Below are positions 6,857-16,101 of a DNA stretch of 64,000 bases, in pieces. The position numbers were made by a program, and so were the translations under genes. Each line of letters opens with the position of its first letter. Positions within the stretch are counted from its first letter, which is position 1. The stretch comes from Desulfosalsimonas propionicica (GTDB taxonomy: Bacteria > Desulfobacterota > Desulfobacteria > Desulfobacterales > Desulfosalsimonadaceae). The stretch covers positions 1 to 64,000 of the forward strand of contig NZ_JACDUS010000001.1 of assembly GCF_013761005.1 (NCBI RefSeq), written 5' to 3'. The notes under the pieces are model-generated. The model saw only the letters and a program-made list of their open reading frames with translations. It did no database searches and was not told the origin of the DNA.

Positions 6857-8194
6857 ATGAAGGTGATCCTGGTTTTGTTAGACGGTTTGGGCGACCGCAC
6901 TTATGCCCGGCTGGGGCACAAAACCCCCCTGGCCGCAGCCCGCACCCCCAGCCTGGACAGAATTGCCGCCATAGGGGCCAACGGGACCTATCACGCCCTG
7001 TCCCCGGGGCGCTGTTTGCCAAGCGAAATGGCCCATTTTCTGATGTTTGGCTACACCCTTGCCGATTTTCCCGGCCGGGGTCTGCTGGAGGCTGCGGGTG
7101 AAAAAGTCCCGTTTGCCGATTCCGAGGTACTGGTGCTGGCCCATCTCTGCCGGGTCGGAATTGATTCAAACCAGAGGGCGTTTCTGGAACAGGGCAGGGA
7201 TGATATCGTTGGGGACCGGGATTTTTTAAGCCGGTTTTACAAACAGATCAGCGCATATGAATACAAAAACATCGGCTTCCGGCTCCACCAGACCGGGCGC
7301 AATGACGCAATCCTGGCCATCTCCGGCCATGTGAGCCCGGATATTTCAGATTCGGATCCCGTTTTGAGAAAAAGCCCCATTGCCAGGATCATGCCCCTTG
7401 CCCGTACCAAAGAGCCGGACCGGGCGGCAAAAACCGCCGACACCCTAAACCATTACCTTGCCTGGTGCGCGGATCGGTTAAAGGACTTGGACGCAGCCCC
7501 CGGCGCCCCGGGACCGGCCTTGAACCCCAATTTCCTTGTGACCCAGCGCTCAGGCCGAAAAAAGCCAATTGCCGGGTTTGGGGATAAATGGGGGTTTTCA
7601 CCGGCCATGATCGCATCCGGGGGGGTATACCAGGGTCTTGCCACGGAACTGGGATTTGATTTTACCCGGGTGCGGAATTCGGCAAATCCCGGAAAGGACA
7701 TGGCCGAAAGAATTCAAACCGCCATTGACGATCCGGATCATGATTTTATCCACGTGCACACCAAGGCCCCGGATCAGGTCTCGCACAGGGAAAGCCCGGA
7801 GCGCAAGGCAGACGTCATCTCCGCATTGGACACCGGGTTTGCCGGCCTTTTGAATATGCTGGAAACAAAAGAAAAAGACATCCTTGCCGTGGTCACAGCA
7901 GATCACAGCACACCCAGCGACGCCAAACTGATTCATTCAGGCGAAACCGTACCTCTGGCCATGGCCGGCGGCGCCATCCGAAAAGACCCGGTGCACCGGT
8001 TTGACGAAATCGCCGCAACAGCCGGCAGTCTGGGCCAGTTGCGCGGTGCGGATCTTATGCACATGATTTTAAACAGCACCGACCGGGCCATGCTCCAGGG
8101 CCTTTGCCTGGGAGCGCACAAGCGCGCCTACCGGCCTGAGAACTACCCGGCATTTACCATGAAAAAACAGAAAGGAAGCAGGCAACTTTCATGA
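6857..8194 (+). CDS. 2,3-bisphosphoglycerate-independent phosphoglycerate mutase, archaeal type (ApgM-like)
   Basis: Alkaline-phosphatase superfamily protein of 445 residues. The N-terminal metal site is VILVLLDGLGDR. SEMAHFLMFGY holds the serine aligned with the phospho-acceptor, although SE replaces the usual SD. Further metal ligands are in IHVHTKAPDQVSHRES and AVVTADHSTPS, followed by HSGETVPLAM. The start at 6857 has GGAG 9 bases upstream. Family members interconvert 2- and 3-phosphoglycerate in glycolysis or gluconeogenesis. The substituted residues leave room for another phosphoryl substrate. Confidence 0.8.
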   Translation: MKVILVLLDGLGDRTYARLGHKTPLAAARTPSLDRIAAIGANGTYHALSPGRCLPSEMAHFLMFGYTLADFPGRGLLEAAGEKVPFADSEVLVLAHLCRVGIDSNQRAFLEQGRDDIVGDRDFLSRFYKQISAYEYKNIGFRLHQTGRNDAILAISGHVSPDISDSDPVLRKSPIARIMPLARTKEPDRAAKTADTLNHYLAWCADRLKDLDAAPGAPGPALNPNFLVTQRSGRKKPIAGFGDKWGFSPAMIASGGVYQGLATELGFDFTRVRNSANPGKDMAERIQTAIDDPDHDFIHVHTKAPDQVSHRESPERKADVISALDTGFAGLLNMLETKEKDILAVVTADHSTPSDAKLIHSGETVPLAMAGGAIRKDPVHRFDEIAATAGSLGQLRGADLMHMILNSTDRAMLQGLCLGAHKRAYRPENYPAFTMKKQKGSRQLS

Positions 8195-9063
8195 ACACGG
8201 TCAACATATTTTTTCTGCTACGGGCAAAGTCCTGCAAGCGGCTTTTTTTTGCCATACTGGTATTCATAACGGCCTTTGCCGCCCCTGTACACGCTGAAAC
8301 CCTTGAGCAAAAACCCCTGTGGGAACTTGGCATCGGCGTTGCCCCGTTGACCATGCCCGCCTACCGGGGCTCGGAAAACCAGGAATTCTATCTGGTGCCC
8401 ATGCCCTACGTGATCTTCCGGGGCGATTTCCTGAAAGTGGACCGGGAGGGCATCCGGGGACTTTTGTATGATACGCCGAAACTCCGGGTGGATATAAGTG
8501 CAGACGGGGCCATACCGGCTTCCAGCGACAAGGGCGATGCCCGGGAAAACATGCCGGACCTGGATCCGGTGGGGGAAATCGGCCCGTCGATCAATTACCT
8601 GCTTTACGAAAACAACCGCGCCCGGCTCCGCTTCCGCCTGCCCATTCGGGCGGTGTTTGCCTCGGATTTCACTTTCATTGATCATGAGGGCTGGAAGGCC
8701 CATCCCCAGATCAACCTGGATCTCATGGACATGGCCGGTGGCTGGAATTTTGGGGTCACCCTGGGCCCGATTTTTGCCGATCGGCGCTATCACGCCTATT
8801 ATTATGAAGTCAAACCCGAATACGTCACAAAAAACCGGCCGGCCTGGGAAGCCGAAGGCGGCTACAGCGGCTCTTCCCTGCTGTTTTCTGCCAGCCGCCG
8901 GTTTGAAAACACCTGGGTCGGCATGTTTGTCCGATACGACAACCTGGCCGGAGCCGTGTTTGAAGACAGTCCCCTGGTGGAAACCCGCCACAGCTTCATG
9001 GCGGGCTGTGGCGTGGCATGGGTGCTGGGCCGCTCGGAGCGCAGTGTTTCGGCAGAACAATAA
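8191..9063 (+). CDS. MipA/OmpV family outer-membrane protein
   Basis: Protein of 290 residues with a signal peptide (RLFFAILVFITAFAAPVHA, cleaved near residue 36). A beta-rich body follows with LGIGVAPLTMPAYRGSENQ and repeated alternating strands, ending in VRYDNLAGAVFEDSP...FMAGCGVAWVLG, typical of MipA/OmpV barrels. Known relatives scaffold murein enzymes or act as channels. ATGA overlaps the stop of the phosphoglycerate mutase gene, so the gene is in the same operon although the functional link is not obvious. Confidence 0.85.
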   Translation: MNTVNIFFLLRAKSCKRLFFAILVFITAFAAPVHAETLEQKPLWELGIGVAPLTMPAYRGSENQEFYLVPMPYVIFRGDFLKVDREGIRGLLYDTPKLRVDISADGAIPASSDKGDARENMPDLDPVGEIGPSINYLLYENNRARLRFRLPIRAVFASDFTFIDHEGWKAHPQINLDLMDMAGGWNFGVTLGPIFADRRYHAYYYEVKPEYVTKNRPAWEAEGGYSGSSLLFSASRRFENTWVGMFVRYDNLAGAVFEDSPLVETRHSFMAGCGVAWVLGRSERSVSAEQ

Positions 9064-9184
9064 AAGCCGCCGGCCGCTGGTCAAACGCGGCCCCCTGAAA
9101 ACTTTACAAATCCGCAAACCAGTGTTAATTTAATAAAAGAGAAGTGCACGGGCCTGCAGCAGGCCGGGCAACCTTGATGCACTC

Positions 9185-9330
9185 GTAAAAAGTCGGTTTT
9201 TAGACGGCTTCGTAAAAAGTTCAAGATCAAGGCTTGCGCGATTTTGAAGAATGCAGCGTACTTAGCTGTACGTGAAATTCTGAAAAATCGCGCGTAACAC
9301 AGATAATGGGATTTTTACAAAGCCGTCAAC
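9185..9330. repeat. Dispersed hairpin element, family A, copy 1
   Basis: A core beginning TTCAAGATCAAGGCTTGCGC forms a large imperfect hairpin through GCGCGATTTTGAAGAAT and ATTCTGAAAAATCGCGC. It is bounded by GACGGCTTCGTAAAAAGT and its near-complement at the right end. CAACCTTGA occurs on both sides (9169-9177 and 9327-9335). A second copy is at 56066-56208 in the same orientation. Apart from the element, the 305-bp gap 9064-9368 holds nothing recognisable. The right end lies about 40 bp before hsp20, so the element may be part of its leader. Confidence 0.8.
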
Positions 9331-9368
9331 CTTGAAACTTTCAATCGCCAATCCGGGGAGTTCGGCTG

Positions 9369-9812
9369 ATGGAATACATCAAGATTCGATTCACCAATGA
9401 TTTTGACGAATCCAATTTCCAGAAAAACATTTCAGACCTGTTTCAATCCATGAGCCCGATGTTTTCCTTTTCCTCCCAGGCCACCTGGAAACCTCAGCTC
9501 GATATTTATGAGACAGCGGAAAAGATCTACATCACAGCCGAGGTGCCCGGCGTGGACAAGGAGGACCTGGAACTGGAAGTCAACCCCAGGGCCATACGGA
9601 TCTCCGGCCGGCGGCAGGGGGCCCCGCCGGCGCCAAATGGCAGATACCGCCTGGCCGAAATCCAGTACGGCCCTTTTGAGCGGATCCTTTACCTGAAGGC
9701 CCCTGTGGATACGGAAAACATTACCGCCAGGCATAAAAACGGATTTCTCTACATTGAGGTCGCCAAACTGCCGTCCCAGAAACGGCAAACCATTCCGATC
9801 AGCTCGGACTAG
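9369..9812 (+). CDS. Hsp20/alpha-crystallin small heat-shock protein
   Basis: Protein of 147 residues with the alpha-crystallin domain: WKPQLDIYETAEKIYITAEVPGVDKEDLELEV, then RISGRR, and the closing strand ITARHKNGFLYIEVAKL. It is an ATP-independent holdase that keeps unfolding proteins soluble. GGGGAG precedes the ATG at 9369. It is followed 48 bp later by lon, pairing a holdase with a quality-control protease. No sigma-32 box or CIRCE element is recognised; a hairpin element lies just upstream. Confidence 0.9.
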   Translation: MEYIKIRFTNDFDESNFQKNISDLFQSMSPMFSFSSQATWKPQLDIYETAEKIYITAEVPGVDKEDLELEVNPRAIRISGRRQGAPPAPNGRYRLAEIQYGPFERILYLKAPVDTENITARHKNGFLYIEVAKLPSQKRQTIPISSD

Positions 9813-9860
9813 ACCCGATCCTTGTATCCATTTCAAACGGACAGATCCGGAGGCAAATAA

Positions 9861-12212
9861 ATGGCACAAAGCCCGCAGCAACAAACTCCGAACCTTGACA
9901 ATATACCCGAGCAACTGCCGATTCTCCCGCTGTTTAACGTGGTGCTGTTTCCCAAGATGGTCCTGCCCTTAATTGTCATGCAGCAGGAATCCATCCAGCT
10001 CATTGACGAGGCCATGTCCAGGGACCGGCTGGTGGGCGTGGTGGCCTCACGGCATACGGACCCCAAAAACGAATATAGCGCAGCGGATCTCTACGAAGTA
10101 GGCTGCAGCGCGATGATTCTGAAAATGGCCAAGGCAGAGGACAACCGGGCCCAGATTCTGCTCCAGGGCATCGGGCGGTTTAATGTCCGGGAGTATCTGG
10201 AAACTCAGCCCTATCTCAAGGCGCAGGTGGAACATGTGCGCATCGAGGAAGCCCGGGACAAGGAAACCGAGGCCATGATGTCCAACCTGGTCTCCCAGTA
10301 CCAGCAGGTGGTACAACTGTCCTCTGCCCTGCCCGACGAGATGGGCTCCATGGCCAAATCCCTGGAGGAACCCGGCACGCTGGCCGACATGGTCACCTCC
10401 ACCATAGACTCCGGGGTTCAGGAAAAGCAGGAAGTGCTCGAACTCTATGACATCAAGGCCCGGCTGCGCAAGGTCACCCAGCTGGTGAGCTACCAGTTTG
10501 AAATCCTGGAAATCGGCAACAAGATCCAGTCCCAGGTCAAGGGCGACATGGAAAAGCAGCAGCGGGAATACTACTTGCGCCAGCAGCTCAAGGCGATTCA
10601 GCAGGAACTCGGGGAAATAGATGAATCCGGCAGCGAAGTGGAGGAATACCGCACAAAGATCCATGAAAAAAACCTGCCCGAAGAAGCCAGAAAAGAGGCC
10701 GAGCGGGAATTAAACCGGCTGAGCCGCATGCATCCGTCCTCAGCCGAATATTCCGTGGCCCTGACCTATCTGGACTGGATGACCGCCCTTCCCTGGAATG
10801 AAACCACAGACGACAACCTGGACCTGGAAAGCGCGGAGAAAGTCCTGGAAAACGATCACTACGGCCTGGAAAAGGCAAAACGCCGGATACTGGAATATTT
10901 GGCCGTGCTCAAGCTCAACCCGGAGATCAAAGGACCGATTCTGTGCCTGGTGGGCCCGCCCGGAGTGGGCAAAACATCGCTGGGCAACTCCATTGCCCGG
11001 GCACTGGGACGCAAGTTTGTCCGCGTGGCCCTGGGCGGCATCCGGGATGAGGCGGAAATCCGCGGCCACCGGCGCACCTACGTCGGGGCCATGCCGGGAC
11101 GCATCATCCAGGGCATCCGCAGATCCGAATCCAAAAACCCGGTATTCATGCTCGATGAAATCGACAAAGTGGGCGCAGACTTCCGGGGAGATCCGTCATC
11201 TGCGCTTCTGGAAGTGCTGGATCCCGAGCAGAACTATTCGTTTACGGATCATTACCTGGACGTGGCATTTGACCTTTCAAAGGTCATGTTTGTCACCACG
11301 GCCAATATCCTGGATACCATCCCTCCGGCCCTGCTCGACCGTATGGAGGTCCTGCGGCTGTCTGGCTATACCATGGAAGACAAACTAAAAATCGCCACGC
11401 GCTTTTTGATTCCCCGCCAAAGAACCGCCCACGGCCTGAAAGCCGACCAGATCAACATCACTCCGGGGGCTGTCAAGCACATTATTTCCGGCTATACCCG
11501 GGAGGCGGGCCTGCGCAATCTGGAACGGGAACTGGCCAACGTCTGCCGGGGCGCGGCCACAAAGATCGCCAAAGAGGAAGCCGAATTCGTAAAGGTGGGC
11601 CGCAAAGATGTGCGCGATTATCTCGGCCCGGTGCGCTATTCCTTCGACGAAATCAAAAAGCGGGTTGCCACCCCCGGGGTGGTGATGGGACTGGCATGGA
11701 CCGAGGCCGGCGGGGATCTTCTTTTTATCGAGGCCACGGCCATGAAGGGCAGCGGCAAGCTCACCCTCACCGGCCAGCTCGGGGAAGTGATGAAGGAATC
11801 GGCCAATGCGGCTTTAAGCTATATCCGGGCCAATGCCGGCGTACTCAAGATACCCGAAGACTTTTTTGACAAACACGACCTGCACGTCCACGTTCCGGCC
11901 GGAGCGGTTCCCAAAGACGGGCCCTCTGCAGGCGTCACACTGCTGACCGCCATTGCATCGCTTCTGACCAACACGCCCACATCCAAGGACCTGGCCATGA
12001 CCGGTGAGATCACCCTCCGGGGTCAGGTCATGCCGGTTGGCGGAATCAAGGAAAAAGTGCTGGCCGCACACCGGGCCGGAATCAGAAGCATCATCCTTCC
12101 CAAGTTCAATGAAAAGGACATGGAAGACATTCCGGCCAATGTCAAAGAAGAAATCGAGTTTCATTTTGTGGAGAAAATGCGCCAGGTGCTGCGCATCGCC
12201 CTTGGCAAATAG
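9861..12212 (+). CDS. lon: ATP-dependent protease Lon (LonA)
   Basis: Full-length LonA of 783 residues. The N-terminal substrate-binding domain begins [18 protein letters not shown]. The AAA+ module has Walker [12 protein letters not shown] and Walker [10 protein letters not shown]. The serine protease domain has its catalytic Ser in KDGPSAGVT (about S689) and Lys in GGIKEK (about K732). It degrades damaged and regulatory proteins in the cytoplasm. GGAGG lies ahead of the ATG. It follows hsp20 and precedes rlpA by 36 bp. Confidence 0.97.
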   Translation: MAQSPQQQTPNLDNIPEQLPILPLFNVVLFPKMVLPLIVMQQESIQLIDEAMSRDRLVGVVASRHTDPKNEYSAADLYEVGCSAMILKMAKAEDNRAQILLQGIGRFNVREYLETQPYLKAQVEHVRIEEARDKETEAMMSNLVSQYQQVVQLSSALPDEMGSMAKSLEEPGTLADMVTSTIDSGVQEKQEVLELYDIKARLRKVTQLVSYQFEILEIGNKIQSQVKGDMEKQQREYYLRQQLKAIQQELGEIDESGSEVEEYRTKIHEKNLPEEARKEAERELNRLSRMHPSSAEYSVALTYLDWMTALPWNETTDDNLDLESAEKVLENDHYGLEKAKRRILEYLAVLKLNPEIKGPILCLVGPPGVGKTSLGNSIARALGRKFVRVALGGIRDEAEIRGHRRTYVGAMPGRIIQGIRRSESKNPVFMLDEIDKVGADFRGDPSSALLEVLDPEQNYSFTDHYLDVAFDLSKVMFVTTANILDTIPPALLDRMEVLRLSGYTMEDKLKIATRFLIPRQRTAHGLKADQINITPGAVKHIISGYTREAGLRNLERELANVCRGAATKIAKEEAEFVKVGRKDVRDYLGPVRYSFDEIKKRVATPGVVMGLAWTEAGGDLLFIEATAMKGSGKLTLTGQLGEVMKESANAALSYIRANAGVLKIPEDFFDKHDLHVHVPAGAVPKDGPSAGVTLLTAIASLLTNTPTSKDLAMTGEITLRGQVMPVGGIKEKVLAAHRAGIRSIILPKFNEKDMEDIPANVKEEIEFHFVEKMRQVLRIALGK

Positions 12213-12248
12213 CAGGCTGGCTTCAAAAGGACCAAAGGATTTTCTGTT

Positions 12249-13004
12249 ATGACCCTGTCTCCGGGTACGGGCCGGCGGTTTGCCCTGATTCTGGCTTTTG
12301 CGGCAGCCGCCGGCCTCTGGCTTGCCGGGTGCCAAACAACCCCGCCGCCGGCGGAAAAAACATCCAAAAGCTATCAGATAAACGGTCAGTGGTATCATCC
12401 CATACCGGATTCCCGCGGGTTTCGCGAATCCGGATACGCTTCGTGGTACGGCCACCCTTTTCACGGCCGCAAAACCGCCAGCGGGGAAACCTACAACATG
12501 GACGCGCGCACGGCCGCCCATAAGACCCTTCCCATGGGCACGTACGTACTGGTGAAAAACAAGCGCAACTACAAGCAGACTGTGGTGCGAATCAACGACC
12601 GGGGCCCCTTTGTCAAGGGCCGGATCATTGACCTGTCCCGCCATGCCGCCCGGCAAATCGATATGATCGGGCCGGGCACGGCACCGGTGGAAATCGCAGT
12701 GCTGGAAAAAGACCATCCGCAGCGCCAAAAGGCCTCCGGCAGCCACGGCGATTATCACACCGGGGATTTCACCATCCAGATCGGAGCGTTCTCGGAAAAG
12801 GATCTGGCAGAAGCCATGCACGCCACTCTTGCGGCGGCGGATTACAACCCGGTGACCGTCACCGAGGTCAACCGTGCTGATGCCACATTTTACCGTGTCC
12901 GGGTTGGCCGGTTTGACTCCCTGGCAAAAGCCCGGGACACGGAACTGCATTTGATCCGGGCGGGTTATCATGACGCGTTTGCCGTTGCAAACGATGGCCG
13001 GTAG
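12249..13004 (+). CDS. rlpA: RlpA-like lipoprotein with SPOR domain
   Basis: Protein of 251 residues. The lipoprotein signal has lipobox LAGC with the acylated Cys near residue 27. The double-psi beta-barrel domain starts SGYASWYGHPFHGRKTASGE and ends RINDRGPFVKGRIIDLS. A C-terminal SPOR domain (FTIQIGAFSEKDLAEAM to DAFAVAND) binds glycan strands lacking stem peptides. In Pseudomonas RlpA is a lytic transglycosylase acting on such glycans at the septum. It is placed between lon and recD2 on the same strand. Confidence 0.9.
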   Translation: MTLSPGTGRRFALILAFAAAAGLWLAGCQTTPPPAEKTSKSYQINGQWYHPIPDSRGFRESGYASWYGHPFHGRKTASGETYNMDARTAAHKTLPMGTYVLVKNKRNYKQTVVRINDRGPFVKGRIIDLSRHAARQIDMIGPGTAPVEIAVLEKDHPQRQKASGSHGDYHTGDFTIQIGAFSEKDLAEAMHATLAAADYNPVTVTEVNRADATFYRVRVGRFDSLAKARDTELHLIRAGYHDAFAVANDGR

Positions 13005-13013
13005 CCCGACGCC

Positions 13014-15200
13014 ATGATGGAAATCCAGGGCCGGATCCGACGGATCACATTTCACAGCACAGATACCCATTACACGGTTGCGCAGATGGAAGCCGGGCCG
13101 GACAGGGCCGGGGTCACCATTGTGGGACACCTGCCCGGAGCCGCCCCGGGCCAGGCAATAAAAATTCTTGGCAAATGGGTGACCCATCCGCGCTACGGGG
13201 AGCAGTTCGCGTTTCAGCAGGCCCAAGTCACCCGCCCCTCGGAGGTGGACGGAATCCGGCAGTACCTGGGCTCCGGCCTGATCAAGGGCATCGGTCCGGG
13301 CCTTGCCGAAAGCATTATCGAAGCTTTTGGCACAAAAGCCCTGGATATCCTGGACAACCAGCCTGAGCGGCTCCGGGAAATACCGGGTATCGGTGAAGCC
13401 CGGGCTGCGGATATCGCCCGGCAGTGGGAGCATCACAGAAGTATTGCCGATATCATGGAGTTTCTGCAGCAGCACGGCATTGAAGCCGCATATGCGGGAA
13501 AGATATTCAGACAATACGGCGTTGAGGCCATGGAAGTGCTCACCCGTGATCCTTTCCGGCTGGCAGAAGACATTCCGGGCCAGGGCTTTGTGATCGCTGA
13601 TGCCATTGCCAGACACGCGGACCTGCAGCCCGATCCGGAAGTGCGGGCTGCGGCCGGCATCGAGCATCTGCTTTATCAGAGCGCATCTTCCGGTCACATG
13701 TTTTATCCGGAAGACGAACTGTTTCGCAAGCTTGAACAAAAATTCGGAGTCGACAACCAATCCGCCGGCCTGGGCCTGGCACAATTGCTTGCTGCCGGCA
13801 AGATGTACATGGAAGCCGGCAACGGCGACGGTCAGTCAAATGACAAATGCCGGCATATCTATCTCCCCCTGCTCCACGAGGCTGAAACCGGCATTGCAAT
13901 GCGCCTTTCGGCCATGATGTCTTCTTGTCCGGAACCGGCTCTTTTAAACAATATTGATCCGGCAGAACAAATGGAGGACCGATTCGCCGTCCGGCTTTCA
14001 GATGAGCAGAAACAGGCACTGGAAGGGGTGCTGGCCTCCCCGGTTTCAGTGATCACCGGCGGGCCGGGCACCGGCAAAACCACCCTGGTCCAGTGCATTG
14101 CCGCGGTTTTCAAAAGCGCAGGCTTCCGGGTCTGTCTGGCAGCACCCACAGGCCGGGCTGCCCGGCGCCTGACGGAAATCACCGGAAAAACCGCCCACAC
14201 CATCCACAAGCTGCTGGGCTATCATTTTGAAACCGGCTGTTTTGACAAGTCCCGGGACAACCCGGTTGAGGCTGATGTGATCATTGTTGACGAAGCCTCC
14301 ATGATCGATGCGGAGCTGATGTACCACCTTGTGGGCGCCACGCGATTCAATGCCCGGCTCATCCTTGTGGGCGACGTATTTCAGCTGCCGCCGGTGGGGC
14401 CGGGAAATGTGCTGGCCGACATTATTGCGTCCGGCCGCATTCCGGTGCATTTTTTAACTGAAATCTTCCGGCAGGCCGCCCGAAGCGCCATTGTCCGCAA
14501 CGCCCACAATATCCGGCGCGGCCGCACGCCTGAGCCCGAAAACATGGATGCAAACAGCAGCAGGCAGGAATTTTGCCTGCTTGAGGCCCACACGCCCGAG
14601 GAGGCGGCAGAAGCCATCGTGGATCTTGCCACCCGAACCCTTCCGGATATTTACGGTCTTGCGCCCGGCCGGGACATCCAGGTGCTCTCACCCGTGCACA
14701 AGGGCCCGGCGGGCACCATCAGTTTGAATCAAAGGCTGCAAAAGGCCCTAAATCCCGGCAAAAAAGGGATCAAGTCCCTGGATCACGAGTTCTGCGTCAA
14801 CGACCGGGTCATGCACCTGAAAAACAATTATGCCAAGGAGGTCTTTAACGGGGATATCGGCATTATCACCGGCACGGAACCCGCAGATCCGGTTTTGCGG
14901 GTGGACTATGACGGCCGGCAGATCTCTTATGAAGCCGACGAATTCGACGAACTGACCCTTGGATACGCCATTACCGTGCACAAATCCCAGGGATCGGAAT
15001 ATCCGGCCGTGATTTTGCCCATGGTCACCCGGCACTATGTCATGCTACAGCGCAATCTGCTCTATACGGCCATCACCCGGGCCAGGCACCTGGTTGTACT
15101 GGTGGGCAATGCCAAGGCCATCGGTGTTGCCCTGAAAAACAACAAGCCCGCCAGGCGGCTTTCAAACCTTGCAGCGCATCTGCAGACCTGCGGTCCGTAG
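13014..15200 (+). CDS. recD2: ATP-dependent helicase RecD2 (RecD-like)
   Basis: Protein of 728 residues. The N-terminal region holds helix-hairpin-helix repeats (GLIKGIGPGLAESI, LREIPGIGEARAADI) characteristic of RecD2 rather than RecBCD RecD. The SF1 helicase core has Walker A GGPGTGKTT, motif II VIIVDEASM, and motif V/VI region GYAITVHKSQGSEYPAV. RecD2 unwinds DNA 5' to 3' and works outside RecBCD in repair. ATG at 13014 is used, with 13017 as an alternative; rlpA ends 10 bases upstream. Confidence 0.93.
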   Translation: MMEIQGRIRRITFHSTDTHYTVAQMEAGPDRAGVTIVGHLPGAAPGQAIKILGKWVTHPRYGEQFAFQQAQVTRPSEVDGIRQYLGSGLIKGIGPGLAESIIEAFGTKALDILDNQPERLREIPGIGEARAADIARQWEHHRSIADIMEFLQQHGIEAAYAGKIFRQYGVEAMEVLTRDPFRLAEDIPGQGFVIADAIARHADLQPDPEVRAAAGIEHLLYQSASSGHMFYPEDELFRKLEQKFGVDNQSAGLGLAQLLAAGKMYMEAGNGDGQSNDKCRHIYLPLLHEAETGIAMRLSAMMSSCPEPALLNNIDPAEQMEDRFAVRLSDEQKQALEGVLASPVSVITGGPGTGKTTLVQCIAAVFKSAGFRVCLAAPTGRAARRLTEITGKTAHTIHKLLGYHFETGCFDKSRDNPVEADVIIVDEASMIDAELMYHLVGATRFNARLILVGDVFQLPPVGPGNVLADIIASGRIPVHFLTEIFRQAARSAIVRNAHNIRRGRTPEPENMDANSSRQEFCLLEAHTPEEAAEAIVDLATRTLPDIYGLAPGRDIQVLSPVHKGPAGTISLNQRLQKALNPGKKGIKSLDHEFCVNDRVMHLKNNYAKEVFNGDIGIITGTEPADPVLRVDYDGRQISYEADEFDELTLGYAITVHKSQGSEYPAVILPMVTRHYVMLQRNLLYTAITRARHLVVLVGNAKAIGVALKNNKPARRLSNLAAHLQTCGP

Positions 15201-15321
15201 CAAACGGGCCGGGGATTTTGTCTTGCACCGCGCAGGCAGATTGGGTATGTTTTGTTTTTACATCAAACCTTGAGGGCACCGTAAAAAATCCTAAAACTGG
15301 TATAATCGCCAAACAATAAAA

Positions 15322-15405
15322 AAATAACTTTTTGAGTTTACTTAACACTTCATCACTTAAAACTGAACACTGCCTGTGAAAAGTCTTTTTACAGGCTTAT
15401 CAACC
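15322..15405. repeat. Dispersed intergenic repeat, family B, copy 2 (inverted)
   Basis: Inverted relative to the copy at 3297-3380. It contains GTTTACTTAACACTT and the hairpin GTGAAAAGTCTTTTTAC near its right end. Left of it (about 15275) is CACCGTAAAAAATCC, which resembles the ends of the family A hairpin element. ACCTT occurs on both sides (about 15268 and 15403), as at family A copies. It lies in the 225-bp gap between recD2 and the SH3-domain gene. Confidence 0.65.
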
Positions 15406-15425
15406 TTAAAGGAACCGGTAATAAT

Positions 15426-16085
15426 ATGAAAAAAACGGCGATTGTTTTTATTCTCGGATTTTTGTCCATATGCATGGCAGCCCCGTCCCATGCCGAGACC
15501 CGCTATATCGGCGATCTGATGGAAATCACCCTTCGGACCGGTCCCGGCCTGAATTACCGGATCATTAAGATGCTCAAATCCGGCCAGACCGTGGAAACCC
15601 TGGAAACGGAGGATAACTGGACCCGGATTCGCCTCTCAGATAACACCACCGGTTGGGTGTTTTCCCGTTATGTCACCAGGGGAAAGCCCAAAAGCCTGGT
15701 GGCCGACTCCCTGCAGGAGGAAATCGGGCCGTTGCGCACAAAGGTAAAGTCTTTAACCGAGGAAAACCAGCGCCTGATCAAACGCAACCAGGAGTTGGCC
15801 GATGAGCTGACAAGCACCCGGGAGGAACTCCAATCCCTGGAAAATGAATATGCCACCCTTCAGGAGGAATCCGGAGATTACCTAAAGCTCAAAGATGAGC
15901 ACGCCAGCCTCACAAAAACCCTGGAAGAAAAAGATCAGCGGATCCAGACCCTGGAAAAGCAGGTATCGGACGCGTTTTTCTCGGCGGGCCTGAAATGGTT
16001 CCTTGCCGGGGCCGGGGTTTTGCTGCTGGGAATGATCATCGGAAACCGCATCGCATCCAGGAAAAAGCGCCCTGGCCTGAGATAA
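15426..16085 (+). CDS. SH3-domain, coiled-coil membrane-anchored protein (TIGR04211/YgiM-like)
   Basis: Protein of 219 residues. Signal peptide (TAIVFILGFLSICMAAPSHA), bacterial SH3 domain at about residues 24-80 (MEITLRTGPGLNYRIIKMLKSG, WTRIRLSDNTTGWVFSRYV), a long charged coiled coil (about 90-180), then a C-terminal membrane helix (WFLAGAGVLLLGMIIG) with a basic tail. This matches the layout of E. coli YgiM-type proteins. The SH3 part should face the periplasm and bind cell-wall or protein partners. Function is not established. Confidence 0.85.
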   Translation: MKKTAIVFILGFLSICMAAPSHAETRYIGDLMEITLRTGPGLNYRIIKMLKSGQTVETLETEDNWTRIRLSDNTTGWVFSRYVTRGKPKSLVADSLQEEIGPLRTKVKSLTEENQRLIKRNQELADELTSTREELQSLENEYATLQEESGDYLKLKDEHASLTKTLEEKDQRIQTLEKQVSDAFFSAGLKWFLAGAGVLLLGMIIGNRIASRKKRPGLR

Positions 16086-16101
16086 AAAAAAGAGCCCATC
16101 T

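Noticed and set aside
11814-13784. 656-codon open frame on the minus strand across lon, rlpA and recD2
   Set aside because: It runs antisense to three well-supported genes and has no recognisable domain; long antisense frames are expected at this base composition.
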